Below, piece after piece: positions 13,998-26,702 of a stretch of DNA of 64,000 nucleotides. The stretch comes from Pachyseris speciosa (Eukaryota; Cnidaria; Anthozoa; Scleractinia; Pachyseridae), in NCBI GenBank assembly GCA_016490735.1, contig JAEMWC010000024.1, positions 361,001-425,000 on the forward strand, given 5' to 3'. Within the stretch, counting starts at the first letter, position 1. Each line of letters begins with the position of its first letter. The position numbers were made by a program, and so were the translations under genes. Under the pieces are notes generated by a model. The model was not told where the DNA came from and did no database searches. It saw only the letters and a program-made list of their open reading frames with translations.

Positions 13998-15920
13998 GTC
14001 TTAAATCTTTCTAGCTGAGCACAGATGCTCTACTAATTGGGGAAAGTAGAATCAAATCAAATCAAATCAAATGTTGGTTTTTGTGGAGAGGGGAAAACTG
14101 GAGTACCCACAGAAAAACATCTCAGAGCAGAGCAGAGAACCAGCCCACACCAAGTCCAGGAATTGAACCCAAGACACACTGGTGGAAGGTGAGCACTCTC
14201 ACCACTGTGCCAACCCTGCTCCCTCAAATTAAAAGAAAGTGAGTGTGGCATTAGGAAACTGAAACTTCATTTGTATCAGCAGTGCCAGAATGGCCTCATT
14301 AAAATGTCCCTCTGGCAATAAATAAATATTTTCTTTGGGGATGACAGTTTGGGTGGAAAGGGCATTTCTTTCTAAGGGACATTCTTTCAAGTTAGTAAGG
14401 TGTCTTTGCTTCAAATATTTTTAAATCAGGAGCAAAACTTGAGGTCTCTTTTTACTATGTCATATATTACACTATACCATAAAAAAAACATCTAAAAACT
14501 TGCCTTTGTTAAAACCAGGGGGTGCATCATATAAGAAATCTAAACCAGACTTGATCCTTTCATCGTTACTGATAGCTTGTCTGTGGTAAAATTTTAAAGA
14601 CAAGAAGTTGTCACATAAAACTAAAGCATTTAATAAAAGCCAAGAATGGGTGTTTAACTGTCTATCAGTACCTATTCTTAAATCTCTCTTGCTCCTTGTT
14701 GTACTGTAGTTCAAGATCTTTTTCTTTCTGTTGTGCAGCAAGTAACTTTTGTTCTGCCATCCAAACCTGTTAGTCATAACAACATAAATTATAATGAAAA
14801 TATGCAGACTAAGTAGACTAGACACTCTTTTACAAAATCAGGACTTGCCCTCTTTACGTACAGTACGTTGCACATATTTAACTTGCGGAAAATATTTTGG
14901 TCTCCTCATTTTCTAGTCTTTTTTGCCACTCACATCATACAATGTACTTTGCAATAGACAAAGGGTGTTACTGTAGATGTCAGCTAACAAGGAGGGCTGA
15001 TAACTGTGGTTTGAGAGTACTTGCATGGAAGTGTGCATTCTGGGCTCCATATTCTCTTCTCTCCCCTTATCAATTACGGCCTGGTTTTGTGATAAGGGCT
15101 ACCCACTCACATTGCAAATAGCTTTCGATTCAGACCAACTTAAGTTCCTTTCTGACCATGAGTTACACTGTGGTTTGTACTTAAGCTTATTACACTTTAA
15201 CTACTGTACTGGACAGACATTAATATTATTCTCACACATATCAGGAAGATATTTGTTTACAAACATTGTTTTTGTTATTTAAATGTTCAAAACGTTAAAC
15301 AAAAGAATTCTTTGTTTCACCAGCCAATAGCTCTCTGGTTGGCATATTAATAACAATAGGTGACGTCACTGATATCTTTGCTATATGGGTTATTGACCAA
15401 GCATGAGGTCAAGATGGCGGGATATTTGCCAAGTTCTTTTTTTGCGTGTTTATGGACCAAGACGAAGTCGAGGTCCATAAACACGCAAAAGAAGAACGAG
15501 GCCAATATCCCGTTATCTTGACCGAATAAGCTTGGTCAATAAAGGATTTATTATATGACTCAAAGGACGCTATTAAAAGACAGTAAAACGCGGGACGAAC
15601 GGGCTATCCCGAGCGTTCAAGATTAAAGAGCCAGTCATATAATAAATATAATTATAGCAGCTGATAGAGATAAGTATGTTTTCGCTCTTCTCTATTGCCG
15701 GAGTTCAAGGCATCTAAAATCTTCAATTGGTGCAAATCAGTAGGATAAGCATTTAAACAGGACATTTTCTTATGCCAGCCAGCAACGGGAAGAACAGGTC
15801 AAAACTATGGATAAGCTGATTTGTGAGTTGTTCAGGCTCGGTGGTCTGAACTCTTACCCTTTTGATGTTGGCTTTAGAGCCAGGATGAAAATCCTTCTTG
15901 TTCATAAACTTGGCAAACAT
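10703..15920 (-). CDS. CIR1: corepressor interacting with RBPJ (CIR1)
   Basis: Nuclear corepressor that links the Notch effector CBF1/RBPJ to histone deacetylase complexes; also found in splicing speckles. Coding exons (minus): 15858-15920, 14672-14766, 14504-14580, 13755-13762, 13625-13686, 12691-12742, 12524-12583, 12376-12430, 12128-12222, 11694-11785, 10703-11366; 1323 nt, 440 aa (human about 450). Markers in order: N-terminal [46 protein letters not shown], YAK...RDQPFGI, a CCHC zinc knuckle (CIRCGKWGHINTDREC, Cys-x2-Cys-x4-His-x6-Cys split over two exons), KQNVLGR, LASLTHKQKKKLLRKLDRLE, and a long Arg/Ser/Asp/His/Lys-rich tail. Exon 4 is an 8-nt microexon and intron 3 has a GC donor; both are needed to keep the frame. 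Introns hold a large GAT/GGT microsatellite, a SINE and foldback repeats. Confidence 0.93.
12788..13212. repeat. (GAT)n/(GGT)n microsatellite, intron of CIR1
   Basis: About 425 bp of trinucleotide repeat alternating between GAT and GGT blocks with scattered GAC/GTT units, between CIR1 exons 5 and 6. It opens frames that translate as poly-Asp/Gly, poly-Met/Val or their shadows; these are artefacts of the repeat. Confidence 0.95.
13963..14224 (-). mobile_element. tRNA-derived SINE
   Basis: Read on the minus strand the element starts GGGAGCAGGGTTGGCACAG, contains an A-box-like GGCACAGTGGTGAGAG and a B-box-like GGGTTCAATTCC about 40 bp further, then a tRNA-unrelated body and a tail of (TTA)n. 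This is the layout of a tRNA-derived SINE mobilised by a LINE. It lies in CIR1 intron 3 (between exon 3 and the microexon). Confidence 0.8.
15391..15542. repeat. foldback (hairpin) element in CIR1 intron 1
   Basis: Arms beginning TATTGACCAAGC and ending GCTTGGTCAATA pair along nearly their full ~65 bp. The centre holds GGTCCATAAACACGCAAAA and its complement around a ~13-base loop. No coding capacity. Miniature inverted-repeat transposon by structure. Confidence 0.7.
15544..15650. repeat. second inverted repeat, adjacent
   Basis: GATTTATTATATGACT at the left and AGTCATATAATAAATAT at the right form the ends of a ~105-bp inverted repeat directly following the previous foldback element. The ends pair well; the interior pairs poorly. 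Confidence 0.5.
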
Positions 15921-16105
15921 CTTGTTGTTTATGGATGTGTTCGTAAAGATGTGTACCAGCAACAAAATTAAGCTACAAAGATGTTTTTTCTGCAGTGGAG
16001 AAGCAAACACGAAGTCAGTCTAATCGTCCGCCATTAGATAACTTGCTCGCAAGGATACATGGGATTTGTTTTTCTCACCAGTGCCAGGTCTTCGCGTAAA
16101 ACAAA
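15921..16105. promoter_or_regulatory. putative bidirectional promoter, CIR1 / MPAB gene
   Basis: Only 185 bp separate the divergent start codons of CIR1 (minus) and the DUF2236 gene (plus). The stretch is more GC-rich than its surroundings and contains GTCCGCCATTA, similar to a YY1-type CCGCCAT element. Shared promoter use is inferred from spacing. Confidence 0.55.
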
Positions 16106-19100
16106 ATGGCTGTTGCTTCAGAAGAACTGTTGACGAAAAAGAGGTTTGAATGCGATCCTCTTGCGGACGATGCTGTGTCAGCAGTGGTAAGACATCACGG
16201 CGAACATGTTCTGAAAAGCACTGAGCTTTTCAATGCGGTCAAAGACCTGGGTACAAGTTTGAAAGACCCTAGTTGCGAGAGATTTTTAGAGTTTTATGAA
16301 CGTAATCCACCTTGGGATGTACAGTGGGAAAAGTGCGAGCTAGGAAGACGATTTTTTGTTCGAAACAGCGCCTTTGCTGGCCTTGTTCTCATGTATGGCA
16401 GTCTTGTTTCTTCCTTCACTGCTGCATCTGGAAATAAGGTACTGAGAAAGTGCATATGTTATACAATGATCTTGGGAACCTGTTATGAATATATGTAAGC
16501 TAATTATAAAGGCTTAAGTTTGAAGAATTATAAGGGTATTTATTAGATAATTTATTATCATTGGATATGTCTAAGCTCTGCATTTTTTTGGAATGTTTAT
16601 CATCATTATCATCATCGTCATCATCATCATCTTCATCATCATCATTATTACTCCAAAAAGGGCCCATTCTCCATGTGTCATGCATATCATGAAAGTAGCC
16701 GGGATGCTAGTTGGAGGGAGGGCCTGGCGGAGGGGGTAGTCTGTCAGTAAGTGACCCACTACTTTTGCATCAAGGAGTTGTGTTGGTCCAACACCACCAG
16801 CTCTGAGCGTCGCCATTGTTAGTTTCATTTAGCCCAGGACTTTACGCAAGCTACTCTTAGTGCCCCCACCCAAAAAAGACATAACTTATTATTCATATGT
16901 TGATCACCCCCAAAACATATGCCGTCGAAAAAGACCTTGCATTCTGTAGTTGCTCAAATTGTATACATCCTTAATTATCTTCCAGATTCCATCCTCTCTC
17001 CCACCCCAGTGCTGTTTGGTGTTGAGATATGTCAATATGGAATAAATAAGTTTAAATATTTAATGAACAACAAAAGTCACTGATCATTAGGTGTGAATTC
17101 TAAAATCAAACAGGTTTTAGTTGCCATGGGCCGCCTAACTACCTATGGAGACATTCGTCGTAGGCTGTTTGAAACCCTTCATTTTGTGAAAGAGGTTGTT
17201 CTTGGTTCAGCAAATGAAATCAAAACAGAGTGTATGAGGGTGCGTCTTCTCCATGCTGCTATACGCTATCATCTCTGGCATCGTAACATTGGTTGGGAAA
17301 ATGAGAAAGTAAGAGCAGTGATTTTTTTTATTGCTGTTTTCTAAATACAAACATTAATAGACTAGGAATTTCTGCTTTGTGAGGAGTTTAAACTTAATAA
17401 GCCATATTCTCAGTTAGGTCTCAACACAACACTTTGTATATTTTCTAAGAACCCAGCTGTTTCTGTGAATCATGGAAATTGTCTTCCGTTGATAAACCAA
17501 ATTCTTGATATATGACATGATCTCCCATGTTGCATAAACTATAGATCCATACGCTTTCCACAGGGATTGTCAGCACCCTTCCTTCAGTAGACAACTTTGG
17601 TTCAGTATTAGAGGTTTTAACTTAAATACAGGCTGATATAATGGGATACAGTCAAACCTAGATTATCCAGACTTGTCGGAACTGGAGTAATTAGTCTGGA
17701 TAGTTGAGAGTCCTGATAATTGAAAATATGAATATTAATGAGACAAAATACATTAATTAACTGAATCAGTTAGGAAATCAGAATTTAATGCAATAGTGTA
17801 TTGCACTTTAAAAAGGAACATCATACAAATACTTTGGTCTAAAAACTTCACTCTTTAATTTGGAAGGAAAACAAACCTGTTTTAAATACATTTTTCAAGG
17901 TGTGAATTAAAAATATGTCATAATTAATTATAGTTTTTAGGGATCTTCATCGCGCCTTGTTAACATTCATGAAAAACCCTGGGACCAGAGGAAATAGTCC
18001 GGATAATCGAGACGTCCAGATAATCAAGGTTCAAGTGTACTATGGTAACAAATCACTATCTTTTTTCTAGTTTGGGCATCCAATCAATCAAGAGGATGTT
18101 GCTGGGACACTGTCGACATTTTCATGTGTTGTCGTTCATGGTTTAGGAGTATTGGGAGTATTGGCATCTGAAGAGGAAAAAGATGGCTATCAACATTTGT
18201 GGAAATATGTTGGTTACTATCTTGGTTAGTGATTGAAAAATGAGGGCAACATTTTTACCTTTAGTAGTAAAAATTACATTTTATTTATCAAATTACTCAT
18301 TTTAGCGTGACTTTAGAGTAAAGAATACGTTAATTGCCCACAGTTCTTCAAGAGATTCCATCACAGCACTAGGCCCAACCAAAGAAATCAGTTTTTTTCA
18401 GTTCACAGTTTTTTAGTATCTCTCATAGAACTGAACAACGTTTGGGAAAATTTACAAAAATTAGATTATCATGTGTCCAAAATATCTTGTTGGCTGTCCT
18501 GGAATAAATCCTATACAACAACTTTATTACTCAAAAGGAGATGACAGATTATGACACATTGAAGTTAGTCAAAGTTAAGGGAGGGGATATCAACTCTTCA
18601 TATGCAACCACTGAATACTGTTGAGTGTTCTTTGAGAAACACTCAAAATAATAGAAAAGGTTGATGGCCTTAGTTTGTGGGTTCTTTGTATTCTTCTGTT
18701 TACTTGTCAGTCCTACATGTTCATAACACAAAAATTTCAAATCACGGCACATTATAGTTTGGCTAAAAAATAAACAAGATGATTGTTGGAACTTGCAAAG
18801 AATCTGAAGCTCTAGCTTTCTCTTCTTGGCAAACTGGCTCAAGAGTTGGGTACCAGTTTTCAGGCACTACAATCAACATTTTTGTGCCCACCCAGTGTTT
18901 CACTGAGAAAAGATTTAAGTTCTAGTATTTCAGGATAATGGTGGATAATGCTGACAGAATTACTTTACAGTCAGCCAGAGTGAGAGAGAGCTTACTGTAA
19001 CGAATCTCATGACAATAGACCCCTTTCAGTTGATTCCCAATGTGCTATTGTTTTGCATTTGAAAGGTTTGTTTCTCTCTGGTGAGGACAAACCATTGTTT

Positions 19101-20074
19101 TGTCCTCCAGATTGGGGATTACTGAAAGGGGGCAATACATTTTCTGCCCATATACCCTGGAAAGTACAAATTAAAATCAACCTGAACATTGGCCATTTCA
19201 GATTTCCTAAGCAGTATCAAACTCTAAAGGCAATCATCACACCCATTGCTTTTATTTTAGTGCCCTACCACCCCCCCCCCCCCCCAACAAAACCCCTATC
19301 CTACCCCCAAACACAATACAGTAATGATAAATTATATCTGTTAACCCTTTAACCCCTAAGGGGTCTCCTTTTGACAAGTAAAATTGTCTGGCATTAGACA
19401 GAGTAAAATCTACTGGAGTTAGAGAGAGTAAAATCTACCAGTCATTCTTAGGGAGGAAAGGGTTAAGGGAGATAGTTTTTTAACCCTTTAACCCTGAGGG
19501 CCCCCCGCTCCCCCTTTGACGAATAAAATCATCTGGCATTAGACAGAGTAAAATCTTCTGGTGTTAGAGTGAAATCTATAAGTCACTCTTAGGGAGGAAA
19601 GGGTTAATTAACTTCAGAATATTTTTCTTTCTCAATCCAGGAATGTCAAGTGAACTGCAAAGTAACAACTTTGAAGAGGAGTGGAAACTTGCCAATTTAA
19701 TCGAAAGAAGACAATGCAAGCCAGACAAAGACTCAGTAATGCTGACAGAATCTCTCCTGCAAGCATTTGCAAGTAAACCCCCCTTTCATCTTGGTTACGA
19801 TACCACAAGTAAACTTTCACGGCACCTCATTACTGACAAGGATCTTGCAAACAAGCTTTGTCTCAGGAAATTTGGTGCACTTGGTCTGATAATGATGATT
19901 TTTTCTTACTGGCTTCTTAGGTTGTTGACATTTCTGCAGAGGGTAATTTTTCCACTGGAACGAGGGATGTATGTTTTTGGAAAATATTTGTTGGAGACAT
20001 TAGTCAAACTTTCCTTGAACAAAAGAAGACCATCATACATGATGAAGGTGCACTACAGTGAAGAACGGTCATAA
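16106..20074 (+). CDS. MPAB/Lcp catalytic-domain (DUF2236) protein
   Basis: Putative oxygenase of the family that includes ER-bound MpaB and rubber oxygenase Lcp; the animal function is unknown and the substrate cannot be inferred. Exons: 16106-16438, 17114-17308, 18071-18224, 19641-20074, all GT-AG, 1116 nt, 371 aa. Family-type signatures: RRFFVRNSAFAG followed by a hydrophobic stretch, GRLTTYGDIRRRLFET, MRVRLLHAAIRYHL (the family's conserved helix with histidines), and PINQEDVAGTLSTFSCVVVHGLGVLG. A strongly hydrophobic segment near the C-terminus (FGALGLIMMIFSYWLL) suggests membrane attachment; there is no signal peptide. Head-to-head with CIR1. The start ATG follows the 185-bp intergenic region. 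Introns contain a pogo/Tigger-like MITE and a duplicated 125-bp inverted repeat. Confidence 0.85.
16590..16645. repeat. (ATC)n microsatellite
   Basis: Short imperfect ATC/CAT trinucleotide run in intron 1 of the DUF2236 gene. Confidence 0.8.
17649..18042. mobile_element. pogo/Tigger-like MITE
   Basis: Left end CAGTCAAACCTAGATTATCC and right end (reverse complement) AGTACACTTGAACCTTGATTA resemble the CAGT..AACC..GATTATCC termini of pogo/Tigger elements, with TA next to the left end. A second internal GATTATCCGGAC motif lies inside the right end. About 390 bp, non-coding, in intron 2 of the DUF2236 gene; the exact right boundary is uncertain. Confidence 0.55.
19341..19607. repeat. tandem pair of TTAACCCTTT..AAAGGGTTAA MITEs
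   Basis: Two copies, 19341-19466 and about 19480-19607, each start TTAACCCTTTAACCC and end GGAAAGGGTTAA. Both share TCTGGCATTAGACAGAGTAA and CACTCTTAGGGAGG-like cores. Intron 3 of the DUF2236 gene, immediately upstream of its last exon. Confidence 0.7.
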
Positions 20075-21186
20075 CATCTCAAAGTCGCCTTTTGTTACTT
20101 CCTCATTTATTTTGTTCATTTACATGTACAAACTAGCAATGAAAAGTATGGGCCTTGTCTACCCAAGATTCTCACTTCAATCTTAATGCAACAGCGGACT
20201 TAAGCAGTAAAAAAGGGATGAAGAGTCTACATTCACACTGACCAAGTATATAGACATGGTTGCAGAATTAAGGAAATATAGCAGTCAGTCCAAAAGAATA
20301 TCTGGCGTTTTATGGAAAACAAAAGATATTTTTCTTATAAAATAATGACTACTTCTTTTACCACTGTAAGTTATACTTATCGGTTATAAGACATTTTATT
20401 TTACTAATTCATTTTAATGTACTTTCCAGATTATTAATGTAAATATTAATGTAAATATCACAAATCTGGAGAGATTAAACTAATGTATTTGAGGAATTGG
20501 TATTAGTACATTTTACAAACTGGGATTGTCTTCACTGGACCTTTGTTACACATGCTCACTACACTGCACTCTTATAGATGAACCACATAGTATCCAAAGT
20601 TTTCAATAAGTTTTGAAATAGCCCTCTCGGCTAACTAAAGCAGGCAGCGACCTGATGAAAGTAAGCAGTGTTAGGCGGCAGTAAGAGGTAAATCCTGACA
20701 AAGTTGGTGGCGATTTTTGCCAGTTGCCGGCCGGCTTCTAATGAAACCCCTGAGTACCCCACAAACTTCAAGACATACCAATTCTATTTATGGTAGGAAT
20801 CTGATGAAAGAAATATGACTTCCAGTTTTGAAATAATTGCACTTTCTTGTTCATTAAACTTGTAAGCTTACTTTCTCTCAAGATTATCTTGAAATGGAGT
20901 TAAGCATGCATATTTCTTAAATACTGGGCCACTATCTAGAATGACTAATGCCTTGATTCATTACTTTTAAGATTCTCTTAATTAATGCCATCAGGGGCCA
21001 GATCCTGAAAGGTGTAATAACTATTCCAGGGATAAATATTCCTTATTCCAAAAGGTTTACCTGGAATAAGACAGATTTCTCCCTGGAATAGAGTTATTAC
21101 ACCTTCCAGGAACCGGCCCCAGAAGTATAAGAAAACCATTAGGAGAATAAGTATGTGTTGATCGTTAAATGCAGGGGATGTGCTCC
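20075..21186. other. 3' UTRs of convergent genes; one MITE
   Basis: Between the stop codons of the plus-strand DUF2236 gene and the minus-strand GRINA-like gene. No further gene recognised; the one identifiable repeat is at 20994-21120. Confidence 0.6.
20994..21120. mobile_element. 127-bp palindromic MITE
   Basis: Left GGGGCCAGATCCTGAAAGG and right (reverse complement) GGGGCCGGTTCCTGGAAGG continue into GTGTAATAAC on both arms. The arms span almost the whole element. Confidence 0.65.
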
Positions 21187-24100
21187 TCAGTTGTTTCCTC
21201 GGCCAAATATTGCTAGCAACAGGAGGAAGATGCGGATGATGTCCATGTAAAGAATCAGAGATGCAAAGATGTATTCTTCAGGGCTCAGCTCGTACTTCCT
21301 TCCACCCATGACCAGTTGGACATCATAAGCCAGGAACTGAAAAACGACAGATGAATGCAAATCATTTCATACGTGTTTTAAATCAGTTACCCTGTTGGGC
21401 TCTTTTGCACAGGGTCCAGTTGCTCAAAGCATGGTTAGCACTAACCATTGGTTAAGATGTATCTAAACCTATAGGTTGTCATGGTATTTTAACCCGGGTT
21501 AGCACTAACCATTCTTCGAGCAACTGGGCTCAGGATAACAGTGTGCCTTACATAATATATAATATACGTAATATATGCTGCTAAACTCTGAGGTTATTTT
21601 GTTCTTTCCAACATCATTAGTTTGGGTTCTTTTGCACACCAGGATAACAGTGTGCCTAACATGATGGTAATACATGCTGCTATAAACTCTGGGATTATTT
21701 TGTTCTCCCAACATAATGGGTGTATTACAGCTGTGAACCAAAAATGCCCTTTATTGCTTTAAAAGTTAATGCAAATGAAATGCAACAGACTGAAAAAAGC
21801 CAGTTTACTCACTGCAACAAACACCAATGCCAGCAATCCTCCAATGACAATCATTCCAGCCTGTTACAAAATAAAATAGCTTGTTCATATAAAATTATTA
21901 TTTTGCCATTCATGACGTAAGTCAATGTAATTAAAGGTGCTTTATCTTTAAGAATTGTATTTTCCTGCATTCAACAATGGATTTAGAGGAAAATTGCCTT
22001 AGGTGGTGTCTGGGGTGGAAAGAGTTGTGTTAAAAGTGAAAATTGTAACCAGTAACTAATGGTGTTTTTTGGGTTTCAAATGAGGATTTGGAGAAGACAT
22101 CAAGTAGAATGACCTACCGTGGTGTTAAGAGCCAGCCAGAGTGGAGTGAAGATGCTGAGGAAGAAGATTGCGAGGGCTGCGCAGAACAACACACCACCCC
22201 ATCTGGTGAAATCAAACTGTGGATCAAAAAGTTACAAATTTAAACAAAATTGTGTCACATGATGAATGTGCAGAAGTTTAAAAAATTCCACTCAGGATGT
22301 TATATAATTATGTACCTTGGTCTGGCAGGCGAAGATCATTACTGATGCACACACAAGCTGAAATGAATAAAATCAGATATGAAAGTGTTGGGGCTGTGGA
22401 TGACAAGGGGGTGATGAGAGAAATGTGAAAATGATTCAGAATAGAAAATGAAGTCTTTTAAAACTATCAGTGATTACATATGAGTTCTTGATTGTTTCAT
22501 CTAAGGTGGAAGACAAAACAATGGGCACCACAAGAAGCTTCAGGGAATAAATTAAAGGGTACTTACAGTGGTAACACCCATCATGATCAGAACAATATTT
22601 GTTTGATGGAAGCTGTTGAAAAATAATAACAAAACATGTATTTGAATTTCGTCTGTTGTCGGCAACGGTTCTATCTCTTTTTACTACTAAGTGGCAGATT
22701 TGTGCCTTGGCCATAGACCTCACCAGTAAGTACACTGTAATACTCTGTTGATGTTAGTGACTTCAGCCTTCTGTGGCAGAAACCATGAAGCACAGTTTAG
22801 TATCAGCACCCCAAAGTGTACTTCCCCCAATCCCTCCCTCCCCACCCCGCCCCCTCATCACTGCCCTACCCTCTCCACCTCTTAAAAAGTTGATAACTAT
22901 TGTGCTTTGTGAGATGGCTGAAGAGGACGACCTTTCATGCAATGGTTGCCTCGTTTATGCTACAGTTAGTAGCTTAGAAACATGGATATGCTCTCTTGGG
23001 TGCTGCCTAAGCTTTAGTAATCATGTGAGGATTAGTGAATTGTTGGTGCAAGCTTTACAAGGTCGGAGCACAGAGGAACTTTCAACTCTGATCAAAGTGG
23101 CCACATATAGTAGTCACATCTTGGCACTTTTTATCGTTGGCACTGGAGGTACGTAATCACATCTTAATAAGCAACTGTCTTCAATTGCAGCCCAATGGAC
23201 AAATTAACTGGCAGGAGGTGTTAACCATTTACCAAAAAATTCTGGAAATTTTTCGGTTGGAATGTAAATGGAAGCCTATTTTGGTCTTCCCAAACAGAAA
23301 ATTTTTGAAGAAAACGGGATTTCTTGAAAGGCAGTCCAAAATTTTAAAACAGAATTTCCAAACTGAAATGTGCCTTCCATTTGCTCATTTCCACCAGTTC
23401 TAGTCCTTTCAGCTTGGATCGCTCTGTAAACCCGACTACTGGGAATGTTCGTGGAAATGGAACGTGTGCATCCCATGGAAATTTTCATTTGGGTGTTTGA
23501 TGTGCCCCATTCACTGCAACCATTGAACCCCTGGTTTTTCTGATTAAATGGTAAACAACCTGGAACTCTATATTATCTGAAAAATGTTTAACAACGTACC
23601 TGGAAATCACTCCCACAAGATATGACAGAGAAAGAGTCTGAAAAAATTAACAATTTTTTTCAAAAAACAGATTCAAGAACAGACGTCCACAAAAGTTAAT
23701 TGCTAACTCTTCTACTTAACAAATAGCTTGGGTTGTACAAAAATAACTTATTAAAAAAATACAATTCCAAATAAGAACTACAGTGGATCCTTGATTTCAC
23801 AAACCACTACATAATGAAGTCCACGATATAATGAACAATATTCTTCAGCCCTACCTTATAAAAATGTAAGAAAAAGACCTCAATACAACAAACCCTCAAT
23901 ATAACGAACAAATTTCCGTAGTCCCTTGACACTTATTCGTTAAATCGAGGTTCCATTGTACCACATCAAAAATTTTGTTGATGACTGTAGTTAGTAGCTC
24001 TAAGGTAACCTGATGCTAAATAAATTGATCAGCAAGTCATAGAATGATATAGTGAGGTAGACCATGATCTGCACCTGAATCTCTTAGTTGCACACAGTTG

Positions 24101-26647
24101 TGTGTTTAGTTGTCATTTTTAGATTTGTGAAAATTGAATGTCACACCCACAACATTGTTGCTTGGTGAGGAGACCAAACATCTGACAGTCAACATTGACA
24201 GCTATTGAAATGGTAACACATGTACATGTCAAAGGCTGCGGCACTTATTATGACAGCTCTGCAACTGCTGACCTTCATCTCTAGAAACTGAAGAGTGAGT
24301 TTTACTGAAGGTTTGCTGATAAAATGTAAGAGGTATCTGATACTTACAAAAATAACCAGCATTATAAGATTAGCTGGGTAGCTCCTCCTATAAAGGAAAA
24401 AATCCCAGAAATGATTTCATTAGCAGCATTATTAACATTAACATTGTAGAGTCTAATTCAATTCTGCACTGGAGGACTGAACTTCTTTTGATAGCAGGGA
24501 TTGCCTCACAAACCATGCAACTTAACTTGAATATTTGTATGTGAACAGTGCAGTTGCTATTGGTACTGGTCCTGTGAGTCTGTGAGTGAGAGATGTAGGG
24601 GTGGGAGGATGTGCCCCATGAACCGTGGTTTCTCAAGCTTGCCTTTCACATGGTTCATCTTAGAATCAATGTTTTTTAAAGTAACTGCGCCTCTAAATGC
24701 AAGGTACAGCTAATAATCTGCAAGGAGGCTTGGATGCCAGTGTTAATTGATGAAATGTGTTGTTCTAATTAAGTTCCTTAGATCATCAGGGATTGTCAGA
24801 AAGCATGAATTTTGTTCATGAAAGTATGAACCTTGATAGAATTTCTAAGGGAATGGTGTAGTGTCTCAACCAAAAACCTCAGCGAGGATGTTTTCTGAAA
24901 CAACACATTGGAGTGAAAAACATGCACTACTCCTTACATAATCAGCTCAAGGCTTTGGTCTGAAGTTGGTAAATGTGATAAATAACTAAGTCTTACCTGA
25001 CTGAATCACAGCATACCAAGACAAAATACAGCACAAGGAAAATCACACTAAAATGTACATTTTAAGAAGTTAAAAGCCAATAATTCATCGTTGAAATTAA
25101 AAATAGATGGTCCGAATAGACTTTCAAAAAAAAAAAGACTTAAAAATGAGTGTTTTTCACTGTATCGGGTATAAAATATTAAAAGCAGATTTTGACAGAT
25201 AAAAAGTACTCACCCCAATGTAGCAAAGACTAATCAAATCGGGTGGGTCAAAAGAATGTTAAAAACACAGAAGGAAAATAACACAAATTACAAAATTAAT
25301 TAATAAGGAATAGGGAAATGATCAGTGACGGGTTTGCACATGGTTGTTGGGTGACTTAATTGTTATGCTTTTTTTATCGACTTTGCGTTTAAAAAGCAAC
25401 AGAAGTAATCCACTAAATTAAGTTAAACTTTCAGGAGGCAGGGAGTTAAGAGGGGATTGCAACAATCTCTTTAAGCCTGGTTCACACTTGTTACATAAGC
25501 ACAAGCATAAAAGCAAGCATAAGAAAACGCTAATGTGCATTGAGGTGAAATAAGCACATCAAGCATAAGCACAAGAAAAAGAAACATTTTCCTTTTTCTT
25601 GTGCTTATGCTTATGCTTCTTTCACAAGTGGGAACTGGTGTGAAATAAGCATAAGCTTAAGCATAAGCGCCATCTTGTTTATCCACCAATGTGACTCACA
25701 CTGCACATGCGTAAGGTGCTAGTGTGAACGTCATTATGCTTATGTTTGTGCTTACGTCACAAGTGTGAACCAGGCTTTACTCTGACACAAGTTTCTACAT
25801 TCACTCAGTTGCAGTGCACCACTTACTAGGCTGAAATGTAAACTCCCAAGTGATTCTGGACAAACTCTTTAGTTCTTTCACTGTAAAAGAAAAACAAAAT
25901 ATCATTTTCAAAATTGTTCAGTTACAGTATGCATGACTCAGAGCAAAGTTAACGTATTTGAATGGTATCATATATAACCTCATGTATGTGGTCTAAGCTA
26001 GGGACTCCTTCACAAAAATTCCACTTATCTTTTGCATCTAATGAATCTAGTGTTAATTAAAAGTAATGATTTTGTCGCTGTGGAATCAACCGCAGTGACA
26101 GGAGAGTGAAACAGGACACACATCCCAAATGACACCATTCATCCTTCGGACAGACACCAGGGGTTGTCACTGCCAGTGTTTTGTTATGTCCCTAGTGGTT
26201 CTTTTACGTCCCTCAGGGTAATCTGATGCTATACCAACTGAGCTAATCTTTTCTTTTCTTTCTTTTTTTTTTGGTACAAAGGGCTTTCATATTCATGGAT
26301 TGTTTAATGAATTTTTAAATACTTGAAAGAGTACTTGTAATTACTTCTACTGCCTTAGGAAGTGTTTTGAATGTACAAAATGATACTCCTTCCAGCTACT
26401 CTCAATACTGAATATTAAGTGCTTCTAACAAAAAACATTAATATTTTGTTTTGAGAAGATTATTATCTCTATCATGAATTGCTGACTGCTACAAAAGTCA
26501 TTTCATAACACTGAGTCTTCTTACTGGAATATGAAAAGACAAATGGCTCCCACAGTTGTTAGCAGTTGTAACATAAGAACACCAAACACCTGGCAAGTAA
26601 AAAATACAAGTTATTAATGAAAAGCAACCTGGATTCATCTTTTTTTT

Positions 26648-26702
<55 letters not shown>

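Noticed and set aside
22773..23156. 127-codon Pro-rich plus-strand frame
   Set aside because: Antisense within an intron of the GRINA-like gene, no domain, composition consistent with chance.
25200..25222. Possible extra GRINA exon (GATTAG | TCTTTGCTACATTGGG | GTGAGT)
   Set aside because: Including it shifts the frame and makes exon 5 run into a stop; exons 4 and 5 join in phase without it.
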